This document shows positions 38,718 through 48,754 of a DNA stretch of 64,000 bases, in pieces. The position numbers and the translations under genes are program-made. The notes beneath the pieces are model-generated. The model was not told the DNA's origin. It ran no database searches and saw only the letters and a list, made by a program, of their open reading frames with translations. This stretch comes from Franconibacter helveticus LMG 23732 (GTDB taxonomy: Bacteria; Pseudomonadota; Gammaproteobacteria; Enterobacterales; Enterobacteriaceae): NCBI RefSeq assembly GCF_000463115.2, contig NZ_AWFX01000029.1:1-64000 (forward strand), given 5' to 3'. Position 1 is the first letter of the stretch. Each line of letters opens with the position of its first letter.

Positions 38718-40946
38718 ATGAATGGTCTGGTTGATATTTTTGCTACCTACCTTTATGGCCTTAAGTATATTGCCATCGCGCTGGCGATAATGATGCTTAT
38801 CAGCGGCCTGGACGATATTTTTATCGATATTGTTTACTGGCTTCGCAAAGCGCGCCGCGCCCTTACGGTGTATCGCCGCCATAAACCGATGAGTTATCAG
38901 GAACTTTACTCCCCGGATGAAAAGCCGTTGGCTATTATGGTGCCCGCCTGGAATGAAACTGGCGTGATTGGCAATATGGCGGAGCTTGCGGCAACCACGC
39001 TGGATTATGAAAATTACCATATCTTCGTCGGCACTTATCCTAATGATCCTGATACCCAGCGGGATGTGGATGAAGTTTGCGCGCGTTTTCCCAATATTCA
39101 TAAAGTGGTTTGCGCCCGTCCGGGGCCGACCAGTAAAGCGGATTGCCTGAATAATATTCTTGATGCGATAACGCAGTTTGAGCGCAGCGCGAAATTCACC
39201 TTTTCAGGTTTTATTTTGCATGATGCGGAAGATGTTATTTCACCGCTTGAATTACGCCTTTTTAACTATCTGGTCGAACGTAAAGATCTCATTCAGATCC
39301 CCGTTTATCCGTTTGAGCGCGAGTGGCATCATTTTACCAGCATGTCTTATATCGATGAGTTTGCTGAACTGCATGGTAAAGACGTGCCGGTGCGGGAAGC
39401 TATTGCCGGGCAGGTGCCGAGCGCGGGAGTCGGGACTTGCTTTAGCCGTCGCGCCGTCATGGCGCTGCTGGCGGATGGTGACGGCATTGCTTTTGACGTT
39501 CAGAGCCTTACGGAAGATTACGATATCGGCTTTCGCCTCAAGGCGAAGGGCATGACGGAAATTTTCGTTCGCTTTCCTGTGGTTAACGAGGCGCAACACA
39601 ACTCTGCGCGCCGTTTTCTGCAACGCAGACGCTCTTCAAACGTTATCTGCGTGCGTGAATATTTCCCGGACACTTTCACCACTGCCGTGCGCCAGAAATC
39701 GCGCTGGATAATCGGCATCGTTTTTCAGGGCTTCAAAACCCATAAGTGGAGCGACAGCCCAACGCTTAACTATTTCCTCTGGCGCGACAGAAAAGGCGCT
39801 ATCAGCAATTTCCTGAGCTTTGCCGCGATGATAATCATGATCCAGCTGGTTGCGCTGTGGCTCTATCAGCGGCTTTGGCCGGACGCGTGGCAATTCCTCT
39901 CTATTTTTACCGGCGGGCCGTGGCTGGTCACGCTGCTGTGGGTGAACTTCGCCCTGATGGCGAACCGCATTATTCAACGCGTTATCTTCGTGACGATCTA
40001 TTACGGCCTGGGACAGGGTTTACTTTCCATCGTGCGGCTTTTCTGGGGCAATCTGGTCAACTTTATGGCCAACTGGCGCGCCATCAGACAGGTTATTCAG
40101 CATGGCGACCCAAGACGCGTCGCCTGGGATAAAACCACGCATGATTTTCCAAGCGTTACCGGCGAGACTCGCGCCCTGCGTCCGTTGGGCCAGATCCTTA
40201 TTGCGCGCCAGATCCTCACGGAAACGCAGCTTGAGCAGGCCCTGACCGACCGTATTCCGGGGCTGCATCTTGGCGGCTCGCTCATGCTGCAAGGCTATAT
40301 TACCGCAACCCAGCTGGCGCAAGCGCTGGCGGAACAGAATGGCGTGCGCGCTGAGTCCATCGATGCGTGGGACATTCCTGAATCGCTGATCGCAAGCGTG
40401 CCTGCGACCGTGGCATTGCGTTACGCCATATTGCCGCTGAGAAAAACGCGGGGCGTGATGGTGGTGGCCAGCGAACAAGGCATTGATCCCGTCTCTCTGG
40501 CGGCGCTCTCTCGCAAGCTGAAGTGTGATGTGGAATATGTGATTGTGCCAAGAGGGCAGGTCGTCACCGGTTTGCGTCACTGGTACGCCCGTCGCCGGGG
40601 GCAGGACGATCGCAGCCTGTTGCAGGCAGCGGTGAAGAAAGGATGGTTGAGCGAGGCGCAATCCGAAGCTATCTGGCGCCGCTTCGTGCCTCATCAGTTT
40701 CTGTTTGCTGAAGTGCTGACCACGCTTGGCCATATCAACAGTTCCGCCATCAATGCATTGCTGCTGCGCCACGAACGCAGCGAGTTGCCGCTGGGCGCAT
40801 TTCTGGTCAGGGAAGGGGTGATAAGCCAGGAAACGCTGGAGCGCGTGCTAACCCGCCAGCAGGAGTTGCAGCTGTCAATGCAGGCGCTGCTTGGCGAAGC
40901 GGGCCTGACGGCCCGGCAACTGGCAGCGCTGGAGCAGGCATCATGA
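38718..40946 (+). CDS. nfrB: NfrB, membrane glycosyltransferase with c-di-GMP-binding domain
   Basis: A 742-residue inner-membrane GT2 glycosyltransferase, homologous to E. coli NfrB (745), needed for phage N4 adsorption. An N-terminal helix at about 13-35 is followed by the GT2 domain (70-330) with AWNETG, DAED (169-172), TEDYD (265-269) and RQKSRW (325-330), then membrane helices (about 365-450). The C-terminal part (about 488-541 and on) has an MshEN-type motif, RPLGQIL...LTETQLEQAL and LGGSLMLQGYITATQLAQAL, which in E. coli NfrB binds c-di-GMP. It makes a surface glycan used as N4 receptor. It overlaps nfrA by 4 bases. Confidence 0.95.
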   Translation: MNGLVDIFATYLYGLKYIAIALAIMMLISGLDDIFIDIVYWLRKARRALTVYRRHKPMSYQELYSPDEKPLAIMVPAWNETGVIGNMAELAATTLDYENYHIFVGTYPNDPDTQRDVDEVCARFPNIHKVVCARPGPTSKADCLNNILDAITQFERSAKFTFSGFILHDAEDVISPLELRLFNYLVERKDLIQIPVYPFEREWHHFTSMSYIDEFAELHGKDVPVREAIAGQVPSAGVGTCFSRRAVMALLADGDGIAFDVQSLTEDYDIGFRLKAKGMTEIFVRFPVVNEAQHNSARRFLQRRRSSNVICVREYFPDTFTTAVRQKSRWIIGIVFQGFKTHKWSDSPTLNYFLWRDRKGAISNFLSFAAMIIMIQLVALWLYQRLWPDAWQFLSIFTGGPWLVTLLWVNFALMANRIIQRVIFVTIYYGLGQGLLSIVRLFWGNLVNFMANWRAIRQVIQHGDPRRVAWDKTTHDFPSVTGETRALRPLGQILIARQILTETQLEQALTDRIPGLHLGGSLMLQGYITATQLAQALAEQNGVRAESIDAWDIPESLIASVPATVALRYAILPLRKTRGVMVVASEQGIDPVSLAALSRKLKCDVEYVIVPRGQVVTGLRHWYARRRGQDDRSLLQAAVKKGWLSEAQSEAIWRRFVPHQFLFAEVLTTLGHINSSAINALLLRHERSELPLGAFLVREGVISQETLERVLTRQQELQLSMQALLGEAGLTARQLAALEQAS

Positions 40947-43915
40947 AGAAAAAAATCTTTATGCCCGGCCTGCTGAGCCTGGTTATCGCTTCGGCGTTAA
41001 GCGGCGGCGCGCTGGCGCAGGCGACGATCACCGAAACTAGCGCCGAAGCGCTTGGGCTAAGCGACTATCGCCATTTTGTGATTTATCCGCACCTTGAAAA
41101 GGCGATCAGGGCGCAGAAAAACAATGATGAGCAAACCGCGCTGCGTGAGTTTGCAGAGGTGCGCCGGCGCGAGCCGCATAACGTTGCGCTTACGCTTTAT
41201 CAGGCGCAAGCGCTTCGTCATTTTGGGCACAACAAACAAGCCTACGCTGTACTGACGGAACAGCTAAAACATCACCCTGGCGATAAGCGCCTTGAAGAAA
41301 GCCTGGCGGCGATACCGGTTGAGCCCATGGCGGTCACGACGGTGAAGGCATTGCACGCCCAGCTTCAGCAATGCGATGCCGCCCCTGACGTTCGCTGTCG
41401 CAGCGAGGTGGGGCAAAACGCCCTGCGTCTGGGGGAGCTGAAAGTGGCGCAGGCGCAGCTTACGGACCCGGCATTTGCATCTGCACCGCAAGGTGAAACG
41501 CTGCGAAACGCTATTTTGCAACGTGCTATCTACCTGCGCCAGTGGGAGGTGGCGGATGCGCTTTTCAGCGAGCGCGAGCAGCAGCACGGCTTAAGCGCGG
41601 CAGAGCAGCAGCAATGGTTTACTGTATTGCTTGCCGGGAAAAACGATGAGCGCCTTCAGGCGCGTCAAGCGCAGGGCTTATTCACCAGCCCCGAATATTC
41701 CCTTGCTTACGCGACCACGCTTGAGCAAAGAGGAGAGCGCGCGCGCCTGCAAGACTATCTCGCGCAACACCAGCCTGTTTTTCAGACGCCAGAAGAAGAA
41801 AAACGCTGGCTTTATTTGCTGTCGCGCTACAGCGCTCAGCCTGAAAAAGCGTTAGCGCAGTACAGCGCGCGGTTTAACGAAAACCGCCTCTTCATCGCCG
41901 GGGAAACGCTGCCCGGCTTAATCAGGCGGGGAGAGTATGGCACGGCGCGGCAGTTGCTCGCCGGCGTGCCGGAAAACGCCTTGCCGCAGGCGCGTTATTC
42001 GCTGAGCCTGGCAACCCACAATACGCCGGAAACGCTGCGGCTGGCGCGACAGCTCTACGCCAGCCAGCCGCAGAATTTGCAGCGTCTGGATACGCTTAGC
42101 TGGCAGCTAATCAAAGCGGGGCAAGACCAGGAAGCGGCGCATATTTTAGTGCAGGCTTACCCTTTCCCGGGCGATGAAGAAGCGGCTGAGGCGTTAACAG
42201 GGCGGCTTATCGGCTTGCTGCGGGCTCACCCGAACTGGGCGACGGCAGCGCAAAAGGCGAAGCTGTCGCAGCCGTTAGCCTCTTTTCGCCAGCGGCAACT
42301 GCAAAGCCAGCTGCCCTGGCTTGCTGAAAACTGCGCGTCGGTGCGCAAGCTTCTGGGGGATTTATCGCCTTCGTATGATGCCGCCGCGTGGAGCCAGCTT
42401 GCCGCCTGTTACCGTGACGACGTGCCCGGTATGGCGCTTTATGCCGCGCAGCAGGCGCAGGCGCGTGCGCCGGATAGCTGGCGCCATCGGGCCGTCGCGT
42501 ATCAGGCTTACCAGGCCCAGGATTACGCCGCCGCCATGCGCGCCTGGAAAACACTTCCCCTTGTGGAGATGCGCAACGAAGACCTGATCGCCGCCGCCAA
42601 TACAGCGCAGGCGGCAGGCGAGAGCCAGAGCGTCGCTTCGTGGCTACAGGAGGCGCAAAAACGCGGAATGGATAACAGTGAAAATTACTGGTGGCTGCAT
42701 GCGCAGCGTTATTTGCCGCAAGAGCCGGAAAAGGCGCTTGCTGATGTAAACCGCGCGCTGGCGATTGCGCCCTCTGAGCGCGCTTATGTTTTGCGCGCGC
42801 AGCTCTACCGTGAGACGGGCAACACGCCTGCGGCGGTGGACGATTTACGCCAGGCGCTGGCGATCAACCCGCACAACGCCACAAGCCGGGCTGCGCTCGG
42901 GTATGCATTGTGGGATGAGGGTGAGGCAGAGGCATCGCGCGTAGAGCTTGAGCTGGCGCTGAAAGCGATGCCGGACGACCCGGCGCTTATCCGCCAGCTT
43001 GCTTATGTCAGCCAGCGGCTGGATGATGTAGCCGCAACCAGGCATTACGCCCGCCAGGCGGTGGATGACATCGATAACGAAGCGGAAATTAGACCACTGT
43101 CGGCTGAGCAAACCCAACAGCGATTCGCTTTCCGACGGTTGCATGAAGATATCGCCCGCCGCTGGAGCTTTAGCTTTGACAGCACGCTCGGGCTGCGGTC
43201 GGGCGCCGTAAATTCAGCGAATAACGCGGTTAATGGCGCATCACCGGGAAAAAGTTATCGCAGCTATGGCCAGTTTGAAGCCGAGTACAGGCTTGGGCGG
43301 AATCAGTTGATCGAGGGAGATTTACTTTCGGTCTACAGCCGCCTCTTTGCCGACACGGCAGGTTCTGGCGTGGCAATGCCGGTGAAAAATCCGATGCTCG
43401 GCGCAGGCGTGCGCTGGAAGCCCTTACGCGACACCGTTTTCTTCCTCGCCGTTGAACAGCAGGCGCCGCTCGATAAGCATCACGGCGAAGCGGATACATT
43501 GCTGCGCGCCAGCGCCTCTTTTTTCAATAATGGCCGTTTTAGCGATGAATGGCACCCGGCCGGTGCTGGCTGGTTCGCGAATAACCTTTATCTCGATGGC
43601 GCGCAGTATGTCCGTCAGGACATTCAGGCGTGGACTGCGGATTACCGCATCAGCTGGCACCAGAAGGTAGCGCACGGGCAGACGCTGGAGCCTTATGGGC
43701 ACCTGCAAGCCAATGGCTATCGTGACGGCGAAACGCGGGGCGCGCAAACCGGCGGCGTGGGCGTGCGCTGGAATATCTGGACCGGCGAAACAGGTTATGA
43801 CGCCTGGCCGCACAAAATCAGCCTGGGGCTTGAATATCAGCGCACCCTGAAAACCGTTAACCAGCATGCAGGCGAGCGTAACAATGCCTTCATTACTCTG
43901 GGAGTCCACTGGTAA
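40943..43915 (+). CDS. nfrA: NfrA, outer-membrane TPR/beta-barrel protein, phage N4 receptor
   Basis: A 990-residue exported protein of the same length as E. coli NfrA. It has a signal peptide (about 1-26, ending ALA), a long periplasmic superhelix of TPR-like repeats (clear ones near 600-720, such as ALADVNRALAIAPSERAYVLRAQLYRETGNTPAAVDDLRQALAINP), and a C-terminal barrel with repeating aromatic/glycine strands ending NNAFITLGVHW, an outer-membrane terminal signature. By analogy with other exopolysaccharide systems it exports the glycan made by NfrB. It is the second gene of the operon, and the next ORF starts at the base after its stop. Confidence 0.95.
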   Translation: MKKKIFMPGLLSLVIASALSGGALAQATITETSAEALGLSDYRHFVIYPHLEKAIRAQKNNDEQTALREFAEVRRREPHNVALTLYQAQALRHFGHNKQAYAVLTEQLKHHPGDKRLEESLAAIPVEPMAVTTVKALHAQLQQCDAAPDVRCRSEVGQNALRLGELKVAQAQLTDPAFASAPQGETLRNAILQRAIYLRQWEVADALFSEREQQHGLSAAEQQQWFTVLLAGKNDERLQARQAQGLFTSPEYSLAYATTLEQRGERARLQDYLAQHQPVFQTPEEEKRWLYLLSRYSAQPEKALAQYSARFNENRLFIAGETLPGLIRRGEYGTARQLLAGVPENALPQARYSLSLATHNTPETLRLARQLYASQPQNLQRLDTLSWQLIKAGQDQEAAHILVQAYPFPGDEEAAEALTGRLIGLLRAHPNWATAAQKAKLSQPLASFRQRQLQSQLPWLAENCASVRKLLGDLSPSYDAAAWSQLAACYRDDVPGMALYAAQQAQARAPDSWRHRAVAYQAYQAQDYAAAMRAWKTLPLVEMRNEDLIAAANTAQAAGESQSVASWLQEAQKRGMDNSENYWWLHAQRYLPQEPEKALADVNRALAIAPSERAYVLRAQLYRETGNTPAAVDDLRQALAINPHNATSRAALGYALWDEGEAEASRVELELALKAMPDDPALIRQLAYVSQRLDDVAATRHYARQAVDDIDNEAEIRPLSAEQTQQRFAFRRLHEDIARRWSFSFDSTLGLRSGAVNSANNAVNGASPGKSYRSYGQFEAEYRLGRNQLIEGDLLSVYSRLFADTAGSGVAMPVKNPMLGAGVRWKPLRDTVFFLAVEQQAPLDKHHGEADTLLRASASFFNNGRFSDEWHPAGAGWFANNLYLDGAQYVRQDIQAWTADYRISWHQKVAHGQTLEPYGHLQANGYRDGETRGAQTGGVGVRWNIWTGETGYDAWPHKISLGLEYQRTLKTVNQHAGERNNAFITLGVHW

Positions 43916-44809
43916 ATGATCCGGCTATTCTCTTGTTTACTCGCGCTTATCCTGTTTAGCGCGCCATCCTTCGCGATGCAGGGCATTTTCTGGCAGCCGC
44001 AGCTTCGTGATAATGCGGTCAGCGACGCGCAGTGGCTGTCATTAATGCAGACGCTGCGCCAGCAGCAGTTTGACACAGTGGTTATCCAGTGGACGCGCTA
44101 TGGCGAGGCGTTCCAGGATGAGAAAGCGCGCGCGCCCTTAGTTAAAAAAGCGCAGGCGGCGCAGCAGGCTGGCCTGAAAGTCATTCTGGGATTGTATGCT
44201 GACCCCGATTTTTTTAACCGTCAGAAGCAGCCGCCAGCGGCGCTGGCCAATTACCTGAACCGTCTGCTGGCGCAGGATCTGGCGCAGGCAAAGCTGTGGA
44301 CGCAACAGCCTGGTTTTAAGCCCGACGGCTGGTACATCAGCGCCGAAATCGACGATCATAACTGGCGTGAGCAGGCCGCCCGCGTGCCGATGCTGACATG
44401 GCTGCGTGACGCCCATCGCTTGCTTACCTCCGTTGCGGATAAGCCGGTATATATCAGCAGCTTTTTTGCCGGCAACATGTCGCCGGAGGGATATAACCAG
44501 CTACTCGCCGGGATCAAAAACACCGGCGTTAAGGTTCTGGTGCAGGATGGCGGCGGTACCGGCAAGCTGAGTGCGGCGCAGCGCGAGATTTACATAAACC
44601 GCAGCGCCGGGTGTGAAGCAACAGCGTCTGCCAGCGGTATTGTCTATGAGATTTTTACAGCGAACCCTGGCCGCGTTTTCAGCGCGCGGCCAAAACCGCG
44701 CAGGCAAATTGAGTCGCTGCTGAAAATGCACTCGCCCTGCGCCAAAGACCGTTTTTATTTCTCGCTGAGATATTTACCGGCAGCGGAAAACATTCTGCGT
44801 CACGATTAG
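43916..44809 (+). CDS. ybcH: YbcH, DUF4434 glycoside-hydrolase-like periplasmic protein
   Basis: A 297-residue protein with a signal peptide (about 1-20, MIRLFSCLLALILFSAPSFA) and a TIM-barrel-like domain. Similarity to E. coli YbcH is clear (GIFWQPQLRDN, VIQWTRYGEAF, GWYISAEIDDHNWRE, KPVYISSFFAGNMSPEGY, DRFYFSLRYLP). DUF4434 proteins often accompany bacterial polysaccharide machinery, so glycan trimming is a reasonable inference. It directly follows nfrA as in E. coli. The terminator that follows is shared with the convergent porin. Confidence 0.92.
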   Translation: MIRLFSCLLALILFSAPSFAMQGIFWQPQLRDNAVSDAQWLSLMQTLRQQQFDTVVIQWTRYGEAFQDEKARAPLVKKAQAAQQAGLKVILGLYADPDFFNRQKQPPAALANYLNRLLAQDLAQAKLWTQQPGFKPDGWYISAEIDDHNWREQAARVPMLTWLRDAHRLLTSVADKPVYISSFFAGNMSPEGYNQLLAGIKNTGVKVLVQDGGGTGKLSAAQREIYINRSAGCEATASASGIVYEIFTANPGRVFSARPKPRRQIESLLKMHSPCAKDRFYFSLRYLPAAENILRHD

Positions 44810-44837
44810 CGCCTGGCTAACCATCTGGTTTTACCGG

Positions 44838-44875
44838 CAATAAAAAAGCCCGCATAAAGCGGGCTTGAAAAAACG
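44838..44875. terminator. Terminator between ybcH and the porin gene
   Basis: An 8-bp stem (aagcccgc at 44846-44853 with 44859-44866) has a 5-base loop. On the minus strand six Ts follow, ending the porin message; on the plus strand the U-tract is poor. Confidence 0.88.
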
Positions 44876-44884
44876 CAGAGTAAA

Positions 44885-46012
44885 TCAGAACTGATAAACC
44901 ATGCCGACGCCAAGAATGTCATCGGTCGCCATGCCGTTGTTGCGGTAGAAGTTATCGTCTTCATCCAGCAGGTTGATTTTGTAATCAACATAGGTCAGGA
45001 AGTTTTTATTCAGGTACCAGGAAGCGCCTACGTCAGCATATTTAACCAGGTCTTTATCGGTATATTCGCCGCCGTAACGCAGGTCATTGCCTTTAGATTG
45101 CAGGAAAGCGAGTGACGGACGCAGGCCGAAATCGAACTGATACTGCGCAACGATTTCAATGTTCTGGGTTTTGTTGGCAATGCCGCCAGCGTCGCCATAC
45201 GGCGTCGTATTACGGGTTTCGGCATACGTAGCCGCCAGGTAGATATTATTGGCGTCATATTTCAGACCGGTTGCCCAGGCTTCAGCGCGCTCGCCGCCTG
45301 CGACAATACCGTTATTACGGCTGGAATTAACCTGCTCGGTAGTACGGTCGGCAGTGGAGTATGCCGCAGTTGCCGCGAAGCCTGAACCAAAATCATAAGA
45401 GGTAGAAAGACCGAAACCGTCGCCATTCTGGTTGGCGAGGTCGTCATGGCCGTTGCCGGTACCTTCGTTGCCATTGCCTTCGTTTTCGTTGTTGCCCTGG
45501 TACTGCAATGCGAAATTCCAGCCGTCTACCAGACCGAAGAAATCGGTGTTGCGGTAGGTCGCCATACCGTTGCCGCGACCAATCATGTAGTTATCATGAT
45601 ACGTGTAAGAGTCGCCGCCAAAGACCGGCAGCATATCCGTCCAGGCTTCAACGTCATAAATCACGCCATAATTACGGCCGTAGTCAAAGGAGCCGTATTC
45701 GCCATATTTCAGGCCTGCGTAAGCAAGCTTGTTATAAGACGTGTTGTTGTTCTCAACATTATTGGCCATGATTTTGTAATTCCACAAACCATAGCCGGTC
45801 AGTTCGCTGGAGATTTGCGTTTCGCCTTTAAAACCAAACTCCATATAAGTGCCGTCGCCATCGTCTCCCGGGTTGTCGGAGAAAGTATGACGCGCGTCGA
45901 CTTTGCCAAAGAGATCCAGTTTATTGCTGTTTTTATTATAAATTTCAGCAGCGTGAGTAGCGCCAGCCACTAATAACGCGGGGACGAGCAATGCCAGAAC
46001 TTTTCTTTTCAT
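44885..46012 (-). CDS. OmpC/OmpF-type general porin (YedS/OmpS1-like)
   Basis: A 375-residue outer-membrane trimeric porin. The signal peptide [21 protein letters not shown] is followed by mature [21 protein letters not shown]. Later features are [27 protein letters not shown] (loop 3, the pore constriction), a glycine/asparagine-rich surface loop with [14 protein letters not shown], and the C-terminal strand [12 protein letters not shown] ending in Phe. The start at 46012 is set by the signal peptide; 57 upstream in-frame residues are rejected. The position next to yedJ-dcm matches yedS, a disrupted gene in E. coli K-12; here it is intact. A long AT-rich leader precedes it. Confidence 0.92.
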   Translation of the reverse strand: MKRKVLALLVPALLVAGATHAAEIYNKNSNKLDLFGKVDARHTFSDNPGDDGDGTYMEFGFKGETQISSELTGYGLWNYKIMANNVENNNTSYNKLAYAGLKYGEYGSFDYGRNYGVIYDVEAWTDMLPVFGGDSYTYHDNYMIGRGNGMATYRNTDFFGLVDGWNFALQYQGNNENEGNGNEGTGNGHDDLANQNGDGFGLSTSYDFGSGFAATAAYSTADRTTEQVNSSRNNGIVAGGERAEAWATGLKYDANNIYLAATYAETRNTTPYGDAGGIANKTQNIEIVAQYQFDFGLRPSLAFLQSKGNDLRYGGEYTDKDLVKYADVGASWYLNKNFLTYVDYKINLLDEDDNFYRNNGMATDDILGVGMVYQF

Positions 46013-46588
46013 TATCAATATCCTTATAATCATAAATTTCATGAATAACATGGCAATTAAATGCCGAAAAGATTCTATCCATAAAAGCGCGGGTATCTGA
46101 AAAAGATTCTGTGAGGCAGCATGGAAGCGATGGTTAATTAGGAGAAAATATATATTAATTTTGTATTTAATATATCTAAGCATTAATTGAATCTATTATT
46201 GAGCTTCGCATTTATTATGCCGCAAGCGTAAACAGATTCACGGCTTGCAGTTTTTATCGCTTTTTAGCCTTTAACGGATTGCTGCGTAGCGTCCTCAACA
46301 CAGGGCAACTGCCCTAAATAGGTTCGTCTTCTTGCTTGTCCGGAACGGCGAAGGCGTACAAACGCGACAGGCTTAATAACGTTGCGGTTGGTAACACTAT
46401 TGCAACAAAACTGCTTCAGGATCGGCAGGCGTCTCTGATACCCTGGCCGGGCTCGCACCGGAACGCGGCCCGGCTGGTTGAATGTCAATAGTCGCGCCGG
46501 GCGAAGCAAGGGCGCAGGCTACGTCTTGCTAATCTTGTGATCTGCGTTACAAATAGTAAACGGGCCCGCAGCGCAATCAGGAGTACTT
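46013..46588. other. Porin leader and divergent yedJ upstream region
   Basis: This 576-base gap between the divergent porin and yedJ holds no protein gene I can support. 46080-46200 is AT-rich and probably contains the porin promoter and untranslated leader. The half nearer yedJ contains a GC hairpin (gccgggc at 46446-46452 with 46468-46474) without a T-tract. No small RNA could be identified with confidence. Confidence 0.5.
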
Positions 46589-47287
46589 ATGACCTTATCC
46601 CACTGGCAAGAGCGGTTCGAGGCCTGGTTCAACCAGAGCTGGTTACAGGATGACAAAGCGCATGACGTGGCGCATTTTCGCCGCGTCTGGAAAACCGCGC
46701 AGCAGATCATGCAAGGAAGCGAGGCGGACCGGCTGGTCGTGCTGGCCGCCTGTTATTTTCATGATGTTGTGAACCTGCCGAAAAATCACCCTGAACGTCA
46801 TCTGGCCTCTACCCGCGCCGCCCAGCAAACGCTGGCTATTCTGGCCGAACATTTTCCTGATTTTCCGCACGCGCTTTATGACGGCGTCGCTCATGCCGTC
46901 CAGGCGCACAGTTTTAGCGCCGGTATCGCCCCCCAGACGCTGGAAGCGAAAATTGTGCAGGACGCGGACCGGCTGGAATCGTTAGGCGCGATAGGTCTGG
47001 CACGAGTTTTTTATACATCAGGCGCTTTAGGGCGCGCGCTGTTCGATGGCGACGATCCGCTGGCAATGCACCGAGACTTAGACGACGTAACGTGGGCGCT
47101 CGACCATTTCCAGAAAAAGCTGCTTACCCTTCCGGACACCATGCAGACCGAGGCGGGCAGGGCGCTTGCGCATTACAACGCCGATTTCCTCGTACACTAT
47201 ATGGCGAAACTTTGCGCCGAGCTGAAAGGCGAATATCGCCAGCTGGATGACGAGGTCTTGCGCCGCTTCAGCAGACTGTTGCCCTGA
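46589..47287 (+). CDS. yedJ: YedJ, HD-domain phosphohydrolase
   Basis: A 232-residue HD-superfamily protein. Metal-binding residues are in [10 protein letters not shown] (about 27-36), CYFHDVV (about 60-66, the His-Asp pair), and [20 protein letters not shown] (about 126-145). It resembles E. coli YedJ in length and motifs. The physiological substrate is unknown. AGGAG precedes the ATG. Confidence 0.93.
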   Translation: MTLSHWQERFEAWFNQSWLQDDKAHDVAHFRRVWKTAQQIMQGSEADRLVVLAACYFHDVVNLPKNHPERHLASTRAAQQTLAILAEHFPDFPHALYDGVAHAVQAHSFSAGIAPQTLEAKIVQDADRLESLGAIGLARVFYTSGALGRALFDGDDPLAMHRDLDDVTWALDHFQKKLLTLPDTMQTEAGRALAHYNADFLVHYMAKLCAELKGEYRQLDDEVLRRFSRLLP

Positions 47288-47346
47288 AGACGCACAGGCC
47301 GCCCCGGCGGTCTGTTTTGTGTTACTCTGTCAGATATTCGTTCTGT

Positions 47347-48750
47347 ATGGCTAACGCAATGCTGGAAAATCAACTTGTTATTGACGAGGGCGATCTCTCC
47401 CTCGTCAGGCATCCTTTGCTGTCGCAATTACTTGAGATTTACGACGTCAAAACGCTGGTGGCGCGGCTCAACGAGGTCGGCGATAAGACCTGGAGCCGGG
47501 CCATACTGAAACGCGAGCTTACGCGCGAAGCGCAATGTTCGCGCCTGACGCCGCGCGAACAGGCTTCGCTCGAAGCGTTGCTGCCGCAGCCGCCGAAACA
47601 TCACCCCGATTATGCTTTTCGTTTTATCGATCTTTTTGCTGGCATCGGCGGCATTCGCAGCGGTTTTGAAGCTATCGGCGGACAGTGCGTTTTCACCAGC
47701 GAATGGAACAAACACGCCGTTCGCACCTATAAAGCGAACTGGTATTGCGACCCTCAGGCGCACCGGTTCAACGAAGATATTCGCGATGTAACATTAAGCC
47801 ACCGCGCTGATGTTAATGATGATGACGCCGCCGCGCATATTCAGGCCACCTTGCCCGACCACGACGTGCTGCTGGCCGGTTTTCCCTGCCAGCCCTTTTC
47901 GCTGGCGGGCGTGTCGAAGAAAAACGCGCTGGGCCGCGCCCATGGTTTCGCGTGTGAAACCCAGGGCACGCTTTTTTTTGACGTGGCGCGCATTATCGCC
48001 GCGAAGCGTCCGGCCATCTTCGTGCTGGAAAACGTGAAGAACCTCAAGAGCCACGATAAAGGTAAAACCTTCCGCATTATCATGGAAACCCTGGATGAGC
48101 TGGGTTATGAAGTGGCGGACGCAAACGAGATGGGCAAGGGCGACCCGAAAATCATCGATGGCCGTCATTTTTTGCCGCAGCACCGTGAGCGCATTGTGCT
48201 GGTAGGTTTTCGCCGCGACTTGCATCTTCATGATGGTTTTAGTCTGCGCGATTTACCTGCTTTTTATCCCGCCCGGCGCCCCGCTTTTGGCGAACTGCTC
48301 GACCCCACCGTCGATGCCCGCTATGTGCTGACGCCAACGCTGTGGAAATATCTTTATCGTTACGCGCAAAAGCATCAGGCGAAAGGCAATGGCTTTGGTT
48401 TTGGCCTGGTTGACCCGCTTAATCCGCAGAGCGTGGCGCGAACGCTTTCCGCCCGCTATTACAAAGATGGCGCGGAAATTCTTGTCGACCGGGGCTGGGA
48501 TAAACCGCTCGGTGAAGAAGAGTTTGATCACCCGCAGAACCAGGCGCGTCGGCCGCGCCGCTTAACGCCGCGCGAATGCGCGCGCCTGATGGGTTTTGAA
48601 CAGCCGCATGAACACCGCTTTCGCATCCCGGTTTCTGATACACAGGCTTACCGCCAGTTCGGCAATTCGGTCGTCGTGCCTGTTTTCGCGGCGGTAGCGC
48701 AACTGCTTCGTCCCCGTATTTTGCAGGCGGTAAAACAGCGACAGGAGTAA
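47347..48750 (+). CDS. dcm: Dcm, DNA-cytosine methyltransferase
   Basis: A C5-cytosine methyltransferase expected to modify the inner C of CCWGG. Motif [21 protein letters not shown] (93-112), the catalytic Pro-Cys in [13 protein letters not shown] (C181), motif VI LENVKNL and the C-terminal GNSVVVPVF are all present. The N-terminal extension of about 85 residues before motif I is typical of Dcm. The ATG at 47347 gives 467 residues; ATG at 47359 or TTG at 47317 are possible, as none has a strong ribosome site. It is followed 4 bases later by vsr. Confidence 0.95.
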   Translation: MANAMLENQLVIDEGDLSLVRHPLLSQLLEIYDVKTLVARLNEVGDKTWSRAILKRELTREAQCSRLTPREQASLEALLPQPPKHHPDYAFRFIDLFAGIGGIRSGFEAIGGQCVFTSEWNKHAVRTYKANWYCDPQAHRFNEDIRDVTLSHRADVNDDDAAAHIQATLPDHDVLLAGFPCQPFSLAGVSKKNALGRAHGFACETQGTLFFDVARIIAAKRPAIFVLENVKNLKSHDKGKTFRIIMETLDELGYEVADANEMGKGDPKIIDGRHFLPQHRERIVLVGFRRDLHLHDGFSLRDLPAFYPARRPAFGELLDPTVDARYVLTPTLWKYLYRYAQKHQAKGNGFGFGLVDPLNPQSVARTLSARYYKDGAEILVDRGWDKPLGEEEFDHPQNQARRPRRLTPRECARLMGFEQPHEHRFRIPVSDTQAYRQFGNSVVVPVFAAVAQLLRPRILQAVKQRQE

Positions 48751-48754
48751 CCCT

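Noticed and set aside
46013..46183. 57-residue extension of the porin ORF
   Set aside because: A canonical signal peptide starts at 46012; the extension is AT-rich leader that happens to be open.
46446..46474. Rho-independent terminator in the yedJ upstream region
   Set aside because: The 7-bp GC stem has a 15-base loop and no T-tract on either strand.
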